Origin: Streptomyces carminius
GTDB lineage: Bacteria > Actinomycetota > Actinomycetes > Streptomycetales > Streptomycetaceae
Assembly (NCBI RefSeq): GCF_002794255.1
Contig: NZ_PGGW01000020.1
Coordinates: forward strand, 1 to 42,483
Direction: 5' to 3'
DNA: 42,483 nucleotides
Each line of letters begins with the position of its first letter. Position 1 is the first letter of the stretch. A program made the translations under genes and the position numbers. This document shows, piece after piece, positions 33,718 to 41,237 of this stretch. The notes under the pieces are model-generated. The model worked only from the letters and a program-made list of their open reading frames with translations, did not search any database and was not told the origin of the DNA.

Positions 33718-35124
33718 ATGGCGGCCGCACAGCGCATGGTGGTCATCGGGGCGAACGCGGCGGGCATGTCGGCCGCCTCCCAGGCGCGCAGGCTCAAAGG
33801 GGCCGGGGATCTGGAGATCGTCGCCCTCGAACGCGGTGGCCACACCTCCTACTCCGCGTGCGGCATCCCCTACTGGATCGGCGGCGATGTCACCGACGCC
33901 GGCGACCTGATCGCGCGCACCCCCGAACAGCACCGCGAACGGGACATCGAGCTGCGCCTGCACACCGAGGTCACCGAACTCGACCCGGACCGCGGCCGGG
34001 TCCGCGTCCGCGGGAGCGACCCGGCCTCCGAGACCTGGCTGGGCTTCGACCACCTGGTCCTTGCCACCGGCGCCCGCCCGCTGCGGCCACCGCTGCCGGG
34101 CATCGACGCGCCGGGCGTCCACGGGGTGCAGACCCTGGACGACGGCCGGGCCCTGCTGGACGACCTGGAGAAGACCGAGACGGCGCGCCCGGCGGACGCC
34201 CCGCGGCGCGCGGTCGTCATCGGCGCCGGCTACATCGGCGTGGAGATGGCCGAGGCGCTGATCCGCCGCGGCTACCGGGTCACGGTGCTGGACCGGGCCG
34301 AGCAGCCGATGACCACACTCGACCCCGACATGGGCCGGCTGGTGCACGAGGCGATGTGCCGCATGGGTATCGAGACGGTCACCGGCGCCACCGTCACCGC
34401 CGTGGCCGCCGACCGGGACGGGCGGGCGCGCGCGGTGGTCACCGAGGACGCCGAGCACGAGGCCGACGTGGTGGTGCTCGGGCTGGGCGTACGGCCCGAG
34501 ACCGGGCTCGCCCGTGCGGCGGGACTGCCGCTGGGGGACTCCGGCGGACTGCTGACCGACCTGGCGATGCGGGTACGGGGCCGGGAGAACATCTGGGCGG
34601 GGGGCGACTGCGCCGAGGTACTCGACCTCGTCTCGGGCCGCACCCGGCACATCGCGCTGGGCACCCACGCGAACAAGCACGGCCAGGTCATCGGCACCAA
34701 CATCGGCGGCGGCTACGCCACCTTCCCCGGTGTCGTCGGCACCGCGGTCAGCAAGGTCTGCGACCTGGAGATCGCCCGCACCGGCCTGCTGGAGAGCCAG
34801 GCCGCCTCGGCCGGGCTGCGGTTCGTCACCGTGACGGTCGAGTCGAGCAGCCGTGCGGGCTACTACCCGGGCGCCGCTCCGATGCATGTGAAGATGCTCG
34901 CCGAACACCGCACGGGCCGCCTGCTGGGTGTGCAGATCGTCGGGCGTGAGGGCGCGGGCAAACGCGTGGACATCGCCGCGGTCGCACTGACGGCCGGGAT
35001 GACGGTCGAGCAGATGACGTCCCTGGACCTGGGGTACGCGCCGCCGTTCTCCCCGCTGTGGGACCCGGTCCTGGTGGCGGCCCGGAAGGCGGCCGCACAG
35101 GTGCGCCGGGCCGGCACGCACTGA
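33718..35124 (+). CDS. FAD-dependent CoA-disulfide reductase/NADH oxidase-like flavoprotein
   Basis: A 468-residue class of pyridine-nucleotide disulfide oxidoreductase with a single active-site Cys. The FAD-binding motif is VVIGANAAGMSAASQARR, the redox loop SYSACGIPYWIGG carries the Cys, ATGAR is present, and the NAD(P)H motif is VVIGAGYIGVEMAEAL. WAGGDCAEV is the second FAD motif, and the C-terminal dimerisation domain ends LDLGYAPPFSPLWDP. This organisation is that of CoA-disulfide reductases and NADH oxidases/persulfide reductases, enzymes of low-molecular-weight thiol redox. The ATG has GGGAGG seven bases upstream. Substrate uncertain. Confidence 0.92.
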   Translation: MAAAQRMVVIGANAAGMSAASQARRLKGAGDLEIVALERGGHTSYSACGIPYWIGGDVTDAGDLIARTPEQHRERDIELRLHTEVTELDPDRGRVRVRGSDPASETWLGFDHLVLATGARPLRPPLPGIDAPGVHGVQTLDDGRALLDDLEKTETARPADAPRRAVVIGAGYIGVEMAEALIRRGYRVTVLDRAEQPMTTLDPDMGRLVHEAMCRMGIETVTGATVTAVAADRDGRARAVVTEDAEHEADVVVLGLGVRPETGLARAAGLPLGDSGGLLTDLAMRVRGRENIWAGGDCAEVLDLVSGRTRHIALGTHANKHGQVIGTNIGGGYATFPGVVGTAVSKVCDLEIARTGLLESQAASAGLRFVTVTVESSSRAGYYPGAAPMHVKMLAEHRTGRLLGVQIVGREGAGKRVDIAAVALTAGMTVEQMTSLDLGYAPPFSPLWDPVLVAARKAAAQVRRAGTH

Positions 35125-35248
35125 CCGGGCCGGCCGTCCGCCCCGCCACGGGTCCGAGGCCCGGACAGCCCGTGACGGGGGTCACCGTCTCCACGGACCC
35201 GCCGCCGGGCGCACGGGTTGCCCGGCCGGTACGGGGACCTCCGCGCGA

Positions 35249-35319
35249 CCGCGTCCGGAAAGCCGAACGTCCCGGACCGCGCACGGTCCGGGACGTTCGG
35301 CTCTCACGGCCGGACGCGG
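35249..35319. terminator. Large nested hairpin between convergent genes
   Basis: Inner perfect 19-bp arms (35261-35279 and 35284-35302, four-base loop) lie inside outer 10-bp arms (35249-35258 and 35310-35319). It sits 124 bases after the flavoprotein gene and directly against the helicase gene end, so it is a strong bidirectional terminator candidate. Confidence 0.8.
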
Positions 35320-36753
35320 TCAGCGTCCGCGGCGGCGGCGCGAGGGGGCACCGCGCCCGGCGCGCCCGGCACGCTCCGGTGCCGGCGCGGCGATGGTCAC
35401 GGGGACGCCGGAGGGGGCCTGGGCTCCGGTGATACGGGTCAGTTCGGCCTCTCCGGAGCGGACCCGGGCGGTGCGCGGGACGATGCCGGCGCAGGCCAGC
35501 AGACGGTCCATGTCGCGCCGCTGGTCGGGAGTGACCAGGGTGACGACGCTGCCGGACTCGCCCGCGCGGGCGGTGCGGCCGCCGCGGTGCAGGTAGTCCT
35601 TGTGGTCGCTGGGCGGGTCGACGTTGACGACCAGATCGAGGTTGTCGACGTGGATGCCGCGGGCCGCGACATTGGTGGCCACCAGCACGGTGACATGGCC
35701 GGTCTTGAACTGGGCGAGGGTGCGGGTGCGCTGGGGCTGGGACTTGCCGCCGTGCAGGGCGGCGGCGCGTACCCCGCTGTTCAGCAGGTGCTTGGTGAGC
35801 CGGTCCACGGCGTGCTTGGTGTCGAGGAACATGAGCACCCGGCCGTCGCGGGCCGCGATCTCGGTGGTGACGGCGTGCTTGTCGGCGCCGTGGACGTGCA
35901 GGGTGTGGTGCTCCATCGCGGTGACCGCACCCGCCGAGGGGTCGACCGAATGGACCACCGGGTCGTTCAGGTAGCGCCGGACCAGGAGATCGACGTTGCG
36001 GTCCAGGGTGGCCGAGAAGAGCATCCGCTGCCCGCCGGGACGCACCTGGTCGAGCAGCGCGGTGACCTGGGGCATGAAGCCCATGTCCGCCATCTGGTCG
36101 GCCTCGTCCAGCACGACGGCGCCGACCTGGTCCAGCCGGCAGTCGCCCCGCTCGATGAGGTCCTTGAGCCGCCCCGGCGTGGCCACCACGACCTCGGCCC
36201 CGGCGCGCAGGGCACTGGCCTGCCGGCCGATGGACATGCCGCCGACCACGGTGGCCATCCGCAGGGACAGGGACCGGGCGTACGGGGTGAGGGCGTCGGT
36301 GACCTGCTGGGCCAGTTCCCGGGTGGGCACGAGGACCAGGGACAGCGGCCGGCGCGGCGTGGCCCGCTGCCCGTCGATGCGGGCGAGCAGGGCAAGCCCG
36401 AACGCGAGGGTCTTGCCCGACCCGGTGCGCCCCCGGCCCAGGACGTCCCGGCCGGCCAGCGAGTTCGGCAGGGTGGCCGCCTGGATCGGGAACGGCTCGC
36501 TCATACCCAGGCCGGTGAGCGTCTTCAGCAGCGCGGCCGGCATGTCCAGTTCGGCGAACGCGGTGACCGCGGGCAGGGCGGGGGTGACGGTGACGGGCGG
36601 GGCGAACTCCCCCTGGAGCGCGGCGGGGCGGCGCCCGTAGCCGCTCGAACGGCCGGGGTTCCGCGAGCGGAATCCGCCGTTTCGGTCCGAACCGGCGGAA
36701 GAACCCTTGCCGGCGAAGGAGTGACGGCTGTGCGTACGGGTGGTGCGGTTCAT
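35320..36753 (-). CDS. DEAD-box ATP-dependent RNA helicase
   Basis: A 477-residue helicase. A basic, glycine-rich N-terminus of about 70 residues precedes the core: Q-motif FPIQAATLP, motif I GRTGSGKT, Ia PTRELA, motif II DEAD, III SAT, V ATNVAARGIHVDNLD and VI HRGGRTARAG. The C-terminus is Arg/Gly-rich (APSRRRRGR), a likely RNA-binding tail. The ATG at 36753 follows GAGGAGG by six bases; longer versions of the frame run into unrelated sequence. The cold-shock gene lies 295 bases upstream on the same strand. This pairing suggests a cold-response or RNA-unfolding role (inferred). Confidence 0.97.
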   Translation of the reverse strand: MNRTTRTHSRHSFAGKGSSAGSDRNGGFRSRNPGRSSGYGRRPAALQGEFAPPVTVTPALPAVTAFAELDMPAALLKTLTGLGMSEPFPIQAATLPNSLAGRDVLGRGRTGSGKTLAFGLALLARIDGQRATPRRPLSLVLVPTRELAQQVTDALTPYARSLSLRMATVVGGMSIGRQASALRAGAEVVVATPGRLKDLIERGDCRLDQVGAVVLDEADQMADMGFMPQVTALLDQVRPGGQRMLFSATLDRNVDLLVRRYLNDPVVHSVDPSAGAVTAMEHHTLHVHGADKHAVTTEIAARDGRVLMFLDTKHAVDRLTKHLLNSGVRAAALHGGKSQPQRTRTLAQFKTGHVTVLVATNVAARGIHVDNLDLVVNVDPPSDHKDYLHRGGRTARAGESGSVVTLVTPDQRRDMDRLLACAGIVPRTARVRSGEAELTRITGAQAPSGVPVTIAAPAPERAGRAGRGAPSRRRRGR

Positions 36754-36993
36754 GAGGAACCTCCTCGAAACGGCGCGTGTCGAGGATTCCCCTGGCTTGA
36801 GCAGGCGTGCGGGAAAACGCAGGAACGTGCCGGTGGACGGTGGAATGCGATCCGGGCGGACCGGGAAACGCCTGGCCCGGGGGAGCCCCGGAACGGTGGG
36901 ACTGCGGGACTCGCCCGGCGGGCGGCGCGGGTTACCGGACCGAGGTCCGGAACCGGGGCCCGTCATGTGCCGGGGCGGCCCGGGGAAAGGCGA

Positions 36994-37033
36994 AGAGCCG
37001 GGGCCCGCACCCCAAGGTGCGGGCCCCGGCTCT
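36994..37033 (-). terminator. Strong terminator hairpin after the cold-shock gene
   Basis: Perfect 18-bp arms (36994-37011 and 37016-37033) with a four-base CCAA loop, 15 bases past the cold-shock gene stop. It probably limits read-through into the helicase gene. Confidence 0.85.
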
Positions 37034-37048
37034 CGACTGCGCCAGGCG

Positions 37049-37252
37049 TCAGGCGGGAACGATGTTCTCCGCCTGCGGGCCCTTCTGGCCCTGGGTGACG
37101 TCGAAGCTCACCTTCTGGCCTTCCTGGAGTTCACGGAAGCCCTGGGCGGCGATGTTCGAGTAGTGGGCGAAGACGTCGGCGCCGCCGCCATCCTGCTCGA
37201 TGAAGCCGAAGCCCTTTTCCGAGTTGAACCACTTCACGGTTCCAGTAGCCAT
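37049..37252 (-). CDS. CspA-family cold-shock protein
   Basis: A 67-residue single cold-shock domain: [18 protein letters not shown] (RNP1 KGFGFI), then DVFAHYSNI (RNP2-like) and [17 protein letters not shown]. Such proteins bind single-stranded RNA/DNA and act as RNA chaperones. TTAAGGAGATAAAC is a near-perfect ribosome site. It has a long leader and ends before a strong hairpin, so it is likely monocistronic. Confidence 0.97.
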   Translation of the reverse strand: MATGTVKWFNSEKGFGFIEQDGGGADVFAHYSNIAAQGFRELQEGQKVSFDVTQGQKGPQAENIVPA

Positions 37253-37387
37253 GTTTATCTCCTTAACGGGGCAGTGTCAGAGACCGCCCTGTGCGATCCC
37301 CGAGTCGCCGCGATGATTACCCCGTCCGGAAAAGCAAGGCCGGAAACAAGAAAATGCACCCTCGACGCAGAACGTCGATGGGGGCAC
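37253..37387 (-). promoter_or_regulatory. Long 5' leader of the cold-shock gene
   Basis: About 135 bases between the candidate -10 (37388-37393) and the cspA start. It is notably less GC-rich than its surroundings near the ribosome site. Long leaders in cspA genes of other bacteria act as RNA thermosensors; whether this one does is inferred. Confidence 0.35.
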
Positions 37388-37416
37388 TTGTAAGTCTTTG
37401 GGAACCACAACTGCAA
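37388..37416 (-). promoter_or_regulatory. Candidate promoter of the cold-shock gene
   Basis: On the - strand, TTGCAG (37411-37416) and TTACAA (37388-37393) are separated by exactly 17 bases. Only a partial match to a housekeeping promoter. Confidence 0.3.
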
Positions 37417-38078
37417 CTGAGATCGACAGTAGCACGGGAAGGACGGCGGTGGGAGGAAGGCTTTCCGGCTTCCTCCGCCGTGTCCCCGCCGCGCCATGGA
37501 GAACTCGTACGCCGTCTCGCTGTTTTCTGTTCCCGCGACAGCAGATATTCGTCTTCGCCGACTGGAGCGCTCCTGCGGCGCTCCGTCGGAGCTCCCGCGC
37601 GGGGCGGGGGCTTCCACGCGGTGCCCGCTCAGGCGTCTGCTCCTCTCCGTCGGTCTTCTCTCCGGATGCTCCCCGCGGCGGTTCGTGTCTGCCGCGCCGC
37701 GGGTCTCGGGCTTCGCCGACTGTGCCGGAAACCCCGGTCCGGAGGCCTGAGGATGTCTGCTGCGGCCAGAGCAGGTTTTCGGGTTCCGGGAGGGCAGGGC
37801 GGCGCCAGGCGCTCCGGGGAGTCCCCGGCGCGTGAGGATCCGGCGGTCGCCGGTCGGGAGGCGGGCGGCGGCCCGGGGTGTGACGTACGCCATGATCCAC
37901 GTACCCGCTGCCGGGTGATCCGGAGTCCGGAAGAGGGGCCGCCCCGGCGGCTGGGAGCACCGGCACGGAGCGGACGGTGGCACCGGCCGGCCGGGGTACC
38001 GCACGGAAGGGGCACCCCTTCCGGAGACGGGGAGGGAACGGGCAGGCCGTACGGAATCCGGGAACGCGGTGCCGGTGG
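37417..38078. other. Long region without a supported gene
   Basis: About 660 bases. Open frames exist on both strands but are Arg/Ser/Pro-rich, with no conserved motif and irregular codon positions. A short direct repeat (CTTCGCCGACT) and a small inverted repeat around GGAGCGCTCC are visible. It could hold an unrecognised regulatory RNA or just long untranslated ends. Confidence 0.4.
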
Positions 38079-38100
38079 TCACGACCGGCGGGGCCTGCCC
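38040..38100 (-). terminator. Possible terminator at the end of the LysR-like gene
   Basis: Outer arms 38040-38048 and 38092-38100 (9 bp), with an inner GCCGGT/ACCGGC pair (38071-38076 and 38084-38089). It overlaps the last codons of the gene ending at 38079, so the call is weak. Confidence 0.3.
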
Positions 38101-38894
38101 CGTCTGCCGCCCCTGGAACCGCCGGAGCCACCGGAGCCGCTCCGCGGGTTCCTGCCGCCGGCCGATCCGCCGGCCGCCGGTTTCCGCCGTGCGCCGCCCC
38201 TGCCGGAGCGCCCGGACGCCTCCTTCTTCGCCTTCGCCTTCGCATCCGTCTCCGCCTCCGCCGGTGCGGGGCGGCGACGGCCCCGTGTGCTGTTGACGGT
38301 CCGGCCGCGGACGATCCCGATGAAGTCGTCCACCAGATCGGTGGTCCCGTCCTCCCGCCACGACAGCGCGACACGCGACTGGGGGGTCTCCGTGACCGGC
38401 CGGTAGGTGAGGTCCCTGCGGTGGTGGAGACGGGCGAGCGACTGCGGGACGACGAGCAGGCCCACTCCCGCCGCCACCAGTTCGACGGCGTCCGCCGTCG
38501 TGGCGGGACGCGCGACCGCGGGCCGTCCCGGCGGGCGCTCCCAGTCGAGGGTGTCGTCGAGGGGGTGCAGGACGACCTCGTCGGCCAGGTCCTCGGCGGA
38601 CACCTCGTCGGCCGCGGTCAGGAAGTGGTCCCTCGGCACCACGACCACCGTCGTCTCGGTGTAGAGGGGGATCGCGCTGAGATCCGTCCGGTCGGTCGGC
38701 AGCCGCAGGAGACCGGCGTCGGCGCCGCGGGCCCGCAGCACGCCGCCCGCCTCGGCGGCGGTCACCTGGAGGAGGACCAGCGGGACGCCGGGCAGGCGCT
38801 CGTTCCAGATCCGCACCCACTTGGCGGGCGTCACCCCGGGAACGTACGCGAGCCGGAACGAGGGGGACGTTTCCGGACCTGTCGAGCCTGTCAC
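38079..38894 (-). CDS. LysR substrate-binding-domain protein without HTH, basic tail
   Basis: A 271-residue protein from GTG 38894. Residues about 12-200 match the LysR-type effector-binding fold (FRLAYVPGVTPAKWVRIWNE, then ADAGLLRLP, VVVVPRDHFL, AGVGLLVVPQSLARL and a late PVTE). The usual N-terminal winged helix-turn-helix is absent. Instead the C-terminal about 65 residues are Lys/Arg/Gly/Ser-rich (KAKAKKEASGRSGRGGARRK), a possible nucleic-acid-binding tail. This architecture recurs in actinobacteria. It is divergent from the DUF5997 gene with 58 bases between starts. Function unknown; DNA binding through the tail is inferred. Confidence 0.85.
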   Translation of the reverse strand: MTGSTGPETSPSFRLAYVPGVTPAKWVRIWNERLPGVPLVLLQVTAAEAGGVLRARGADAGLLRLPTDRTDLSAIPLYTETTVVVVPRDHFLTAADEVSAEDLADEVVLHPLDDTLDWERPPGRPAVARPATTADAVELVAAGVGLLVVPQSLARLHHRRDLTYRPVTETPQSRVALSWREDGTTDLVDDFIGIVRGRTVNSTRGRRRPAPAEAETDAKAKAKKEASGRSGRGGARRKPAAGGSAGGRNPRSGSGGSGGSRGGRRGRPRRS

Positions 38895-38952
38895 CGCGCC
38901 AGGCTACCGGGCGCGGTCGGCGGCGGCGCGCCCGCTCGATACCCTGGGCGCC

Positions 38953-39357
38953 ATGAAGTCGCACCAGACCGCCCAGACGATGAAGCCCGCCACCGCGGCG
39001 AAGAAGCTGGGTGTGTACCTCGAGGCCACCCCCGCCGAGTTCCAGGAGGGTGTCGTCTCGCGGGCCGAACTGAACGCGCTGCAGGCCGACCCGCCCGAAT
39101 GGCTGCGGGACCTGCGGCGCGACGGCCCGCACCCTCGTCCGGTGGTCGCGGCGAAGCTGGGGATCTCCAACTCGGGACTCGCGCGCGGCGGTATCACCGA
39201 GCCCCTCACCACGGAGCAGATCGAGGCGCTGAAGGCGGAGAACCCGGAGTGGCTGCAGAAGGAACGCGCCACCCAGGCCGAGGTCCGCAAGGAGGCGGCG
39301 CGCATCAGGGAGAGGAACGCGGAGCGAGACGAGGAGTCCCCCCGGCCGCGTTCCTGA
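38953..39357 (+). CDS. DUF5997 family protein
   Basis: A 134-residue protein highly characteristic of a conserved actinobacterial family: MKPATAAKKLGVYLEATPAEF, then QEGVVSRAELNALQADPPEWL, a central PRPVVAAKLGIS.SGLARGGI, and a C-terminal helical, charged tail. No catalytic motif is seen. The middle segment resembles a helix-turn-helix, so nucleic-acid binding is possible. The ATG at 38953 was chosen because family similarity begins there. Divergent from the LysR-like gene, suggesting a shared control region. Confidence 0.92.
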   Translation: MKSHQTAQTMKPATAAKKLGVYLEATPAEFQEGVVSRAELNALQADPPEWLRDLRRDGPHPRPVVAAKLGISNSGLARGGITEPLTTEQIEALKAENPEWLQKERATQAEVRKEAARIRERNAERDEESPRPRS

Positions 39358-39421
39358 GATCCGGCCCTCTGCGTTCCCTCGCGGCGCCGGGTCCCCTCCG
39401 GCGTGCCGCCCTCGCCGGAGG

Positions 39422-39868
39422 GTGGCGTGGGGTGGTATCGCCGCGGGCATGCTCGCGGCGGCCCCCGCACCGCCGACCGCACCGCCGGCCGACGGCATCC
39501 TCGCCCGGGTCGAGGTGGAGCCCGCCGCCGTCGTGACCCACCTCGGCGCGGGCCGCTCCTGGTCCCGCGAGGGTGCCCGGATCCGCACCGCCCTCGACGA
39601 TCCGGCCGGCTGGACACCGGCGGCCGCGTCCGGCCCCGCCGACGGTGGCGCGGAGTTGTCCGCCGCCGTGCGGGATGCCCCGGACGGGCAGGTGGGCGTG
39701 TTCGCCCGCTCCCACGGAGGCACCATCGGCCTGGTCGGCGTGCACGGGGGCGTCGTCACCGTCGGACTCGGCGGCGCCTGCCGCGGCTGCCCCGCCGCTT
39801 GGTTCACCCCCCACCGGAGGCCGGAGCGCGGGCTGCGGCAGCGGTGCCCCGGCCCGGTGGAGATCTGA
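39422..39868 (+). CDS. NifU-like domain protein, apparently shortened at the N-terminus
   Basis: A 148-residue frame that ends with a NifU C-terminal-type domain: GGTIGLVGVHGGVVTVGLGG followed by ACRGCPAA (the CxxC Fe-S site). An upstream segment VEPAAVVTHLGAGRSW then ALDDPAGWTP matches the N-terminal part of Streptomyces NifU-family proteins as I recall them, but roughly 35-45 residues normally preceding it are missing. The final helix contains prolines (FTPHRRPERG) where family members have leucines. No good ribosome site precedes the GTG. It may be a decaying gene; an Fe-S scaffold or carrier role is doubtful. It converges on the MerR gene. Confidence 0.5.
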   Translation: MAWGGIAAGMLAAAPAPPTAPPADGILARVEVEPAAVVTHLGAGRSWSREGARIRTALDDPAGWTPAAASGPADGGAELSAAVRDAPDGQVGVFARSHGGTIGLVGVHGGVVTVGLGGACRGCPAAWFTPHRRPERGLRQRCPGPVEI

Positions 39869-39951
39869 ACGGCCGACCGCTGACCCTCACCGGCCCGGCG
39901 GGGCACCCGGCCACTCGCCTGCCCGGGGACGGCCGCCCGGCAGCCGGGCGC

Positions 39952-40860
39952 TCAGCGGGCTCGGGCTCCGTGCCGCAGCTCCGCCTGCAGCGCCTGCTCC
40001 AGCCAGAGGTAGTCCTCCTGGTGCGCCTGGCGCGGCCGGCGGCCCCTGACGAGGGAGAGCAGCCGGTGGAAACGCCGGACGTCCGCGGCGAGCCCCGCCC
40101 GGAGAGCCGCGAGGACCTCCGCCCGGTCCGCGTCGTGGAACAGCCGGGTCAGTACGGCGGAGGCCTCGTGCCCCGCCGGGGCCACCTCTCTCTCACGGGC
40201 CTCGCCGACGACCTCCACGACATGCCGGGTGAACCAGATGGAGGAACCGGGCCGCCCGGGCGCGTTCAGCGCGAGCATCCGCCGCATGCGGGTGCGGAAG
40301 TCCGGATCCCGGATGAGTTCGGCGAGTTCGAGCCAGGCGTCCACCTGCTCGGCGGACGGGTTGTCGGGCAGTTCGAGGGGAGAGCGCCGCAGACGCTCGC
40401 CCATGTCGGGGGCGCCCTCCAACTCACCGGACACCTCCTTCATGAAGTCCTCGACGATCTTCCGGCGCTCGTCGGTCGAGAGCCTTGCCAACTTGTTCAC
40501 AAGTGCTGTCTCCTCGGTGGTGGATCCACGGTGTGCGATCACGGACAGAACGGCCCGGTTCACCTTCAGCGCGCGGATCTGCGCGTCCACCGCGGCGATG
40601 TGGTCGGCGGCGACCCGGGCGGCCGTCGTCTCACCACGCACCACACGGCGCACCTCCTCCAGACTCAACCCCAGTTGGCGGAGGCTCCGGATGAGTTCCA
40701 GGCGAAGGACGGCGTCGGCTCCGTACAGGCGGTAGCCGCCCGCGGAGCGCCGTTCCGGCGTGAGCACGCCGATGTCCGACCAGTAGCGGATACTGCGGAC
40801 GCTCGCGGCCGTCCGGCCGGCGAGCTGCCCGATGGTGAGCAGGGGTTCCTCGTCGTTCAC
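39952..40860 (-). CDS. MerR family transcriptional regulator
   Basis: A 302-residue regulator from GTG 40860. The N-terminal MerR winged helix is clear: LLTIGQLAGRTAASVRSIRY, W.DIGVLTPERR, GGYRLYG and the RLELIRSLRQLGLSLEEV helix, followed by a dimerisation coiled coil to about residue 115. The C-terminal about 180 residues are helical, with repeated ERL/ALR segments and no known ligand-binding signature. No Cys metal site is visible in the effector region, so a metal sensor is unlikely. Its own promoter lies in the gap shared with the insertion element's left side. Confidence 0.92.
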   Translation of the reverse strand: MNDEEPLLTIGQLAGRTAASVRSIRYWSDIGVLTPERRSAGGYRLYGADAVLRLELIRSLRQLGLSLEEVRRVVRGETTAARVAADHIAAVDAQIRALKVNRAVLSVIAHRGSTTEETALVNKLARLSTDERRKIVEDFMKEVSGELEGAPDMGERLRRSPLELPDNPSAEQVDAWLELAELIRDPDFRTRMRRMLALNAPGRPGSSIWFTRHVVEVVGEAREREVAPAGHEASAVLTRLFHDADRAEVLAALRAGLAADVRRFHRLLSLVRGRRPRQAHQEDYLWLEQALQAELRHGARAR

Positions 40861-41040
40861 CCCGCGAGTGTGGACCCTCCACCCACTGGAGACTCAAGGG
40901 CGCCGGCCCGCCGGGCACGTGCCCCGTCGCCGCGGCCGTACTCCGGCCCCGTGGCCCGGCACCGTCGGGAGCCCCGTTACCTTCTTCGTGGCCCCGAAAC
41001 GGGGCTCCTGGCCTCCGGGCCCGGCATGACTGTTGCCCCC
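40861..41040. other. MerR promoter region with overlapping hairpins next to the IS element
   Basis: It contains GGAGCCCCGTT...AACGGGGCTCC (perfect 11-bp arms, 40968-41008). The 3' arm can alternatively pair with GCCCCG at 40991-40996, giving two mutually exclusive stems. No gene is supported here. Confidence 0.5.
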
Positions 41041-41100
41041 TGTCGCTCGAATGACCTGGGGGGTGGTGTCACCGGGCCCGAGGGCACCGACTGACCGCTG

Positions 41101-41237
41101 ATGAGAGGCCCGACCGCCATCCGGCCCGGCGCAAGGCCGGGCCACCTGGGGGTGGCAGGTCTGCGTAACGTGGATGCGCGCATACGGTGCCAGCGCCCCG
41201 AGGCCGGGACGGACACAAGCCACCCTCGGGGGGTACG
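41101..41237 (+). ncRNA. Candidate bridge RNA region of the IS110 element
   Basis: Immediately upstream of the transposase are several small stem-loops: GGCCCGGC/GCCGGGCC (41123-41143), ACCTG/CAGGT (41144-41160), and a CCCCGAG/CTCGGGG pair enclosing the last about 35 bases before the start codon. IS110-group elements are known to encode a bridge RNA in this non-coding end that specifies target and donor. Boundaries and guide loops are not determined here. Confidence 0.4.

Noticed and set aside
37255..39906. 883-codon - strand frame across the LysR-like, DUF5997 and NifU-like loci
   Set aside because: It overlaps several recognisable genes in other frames and lacks any domain.
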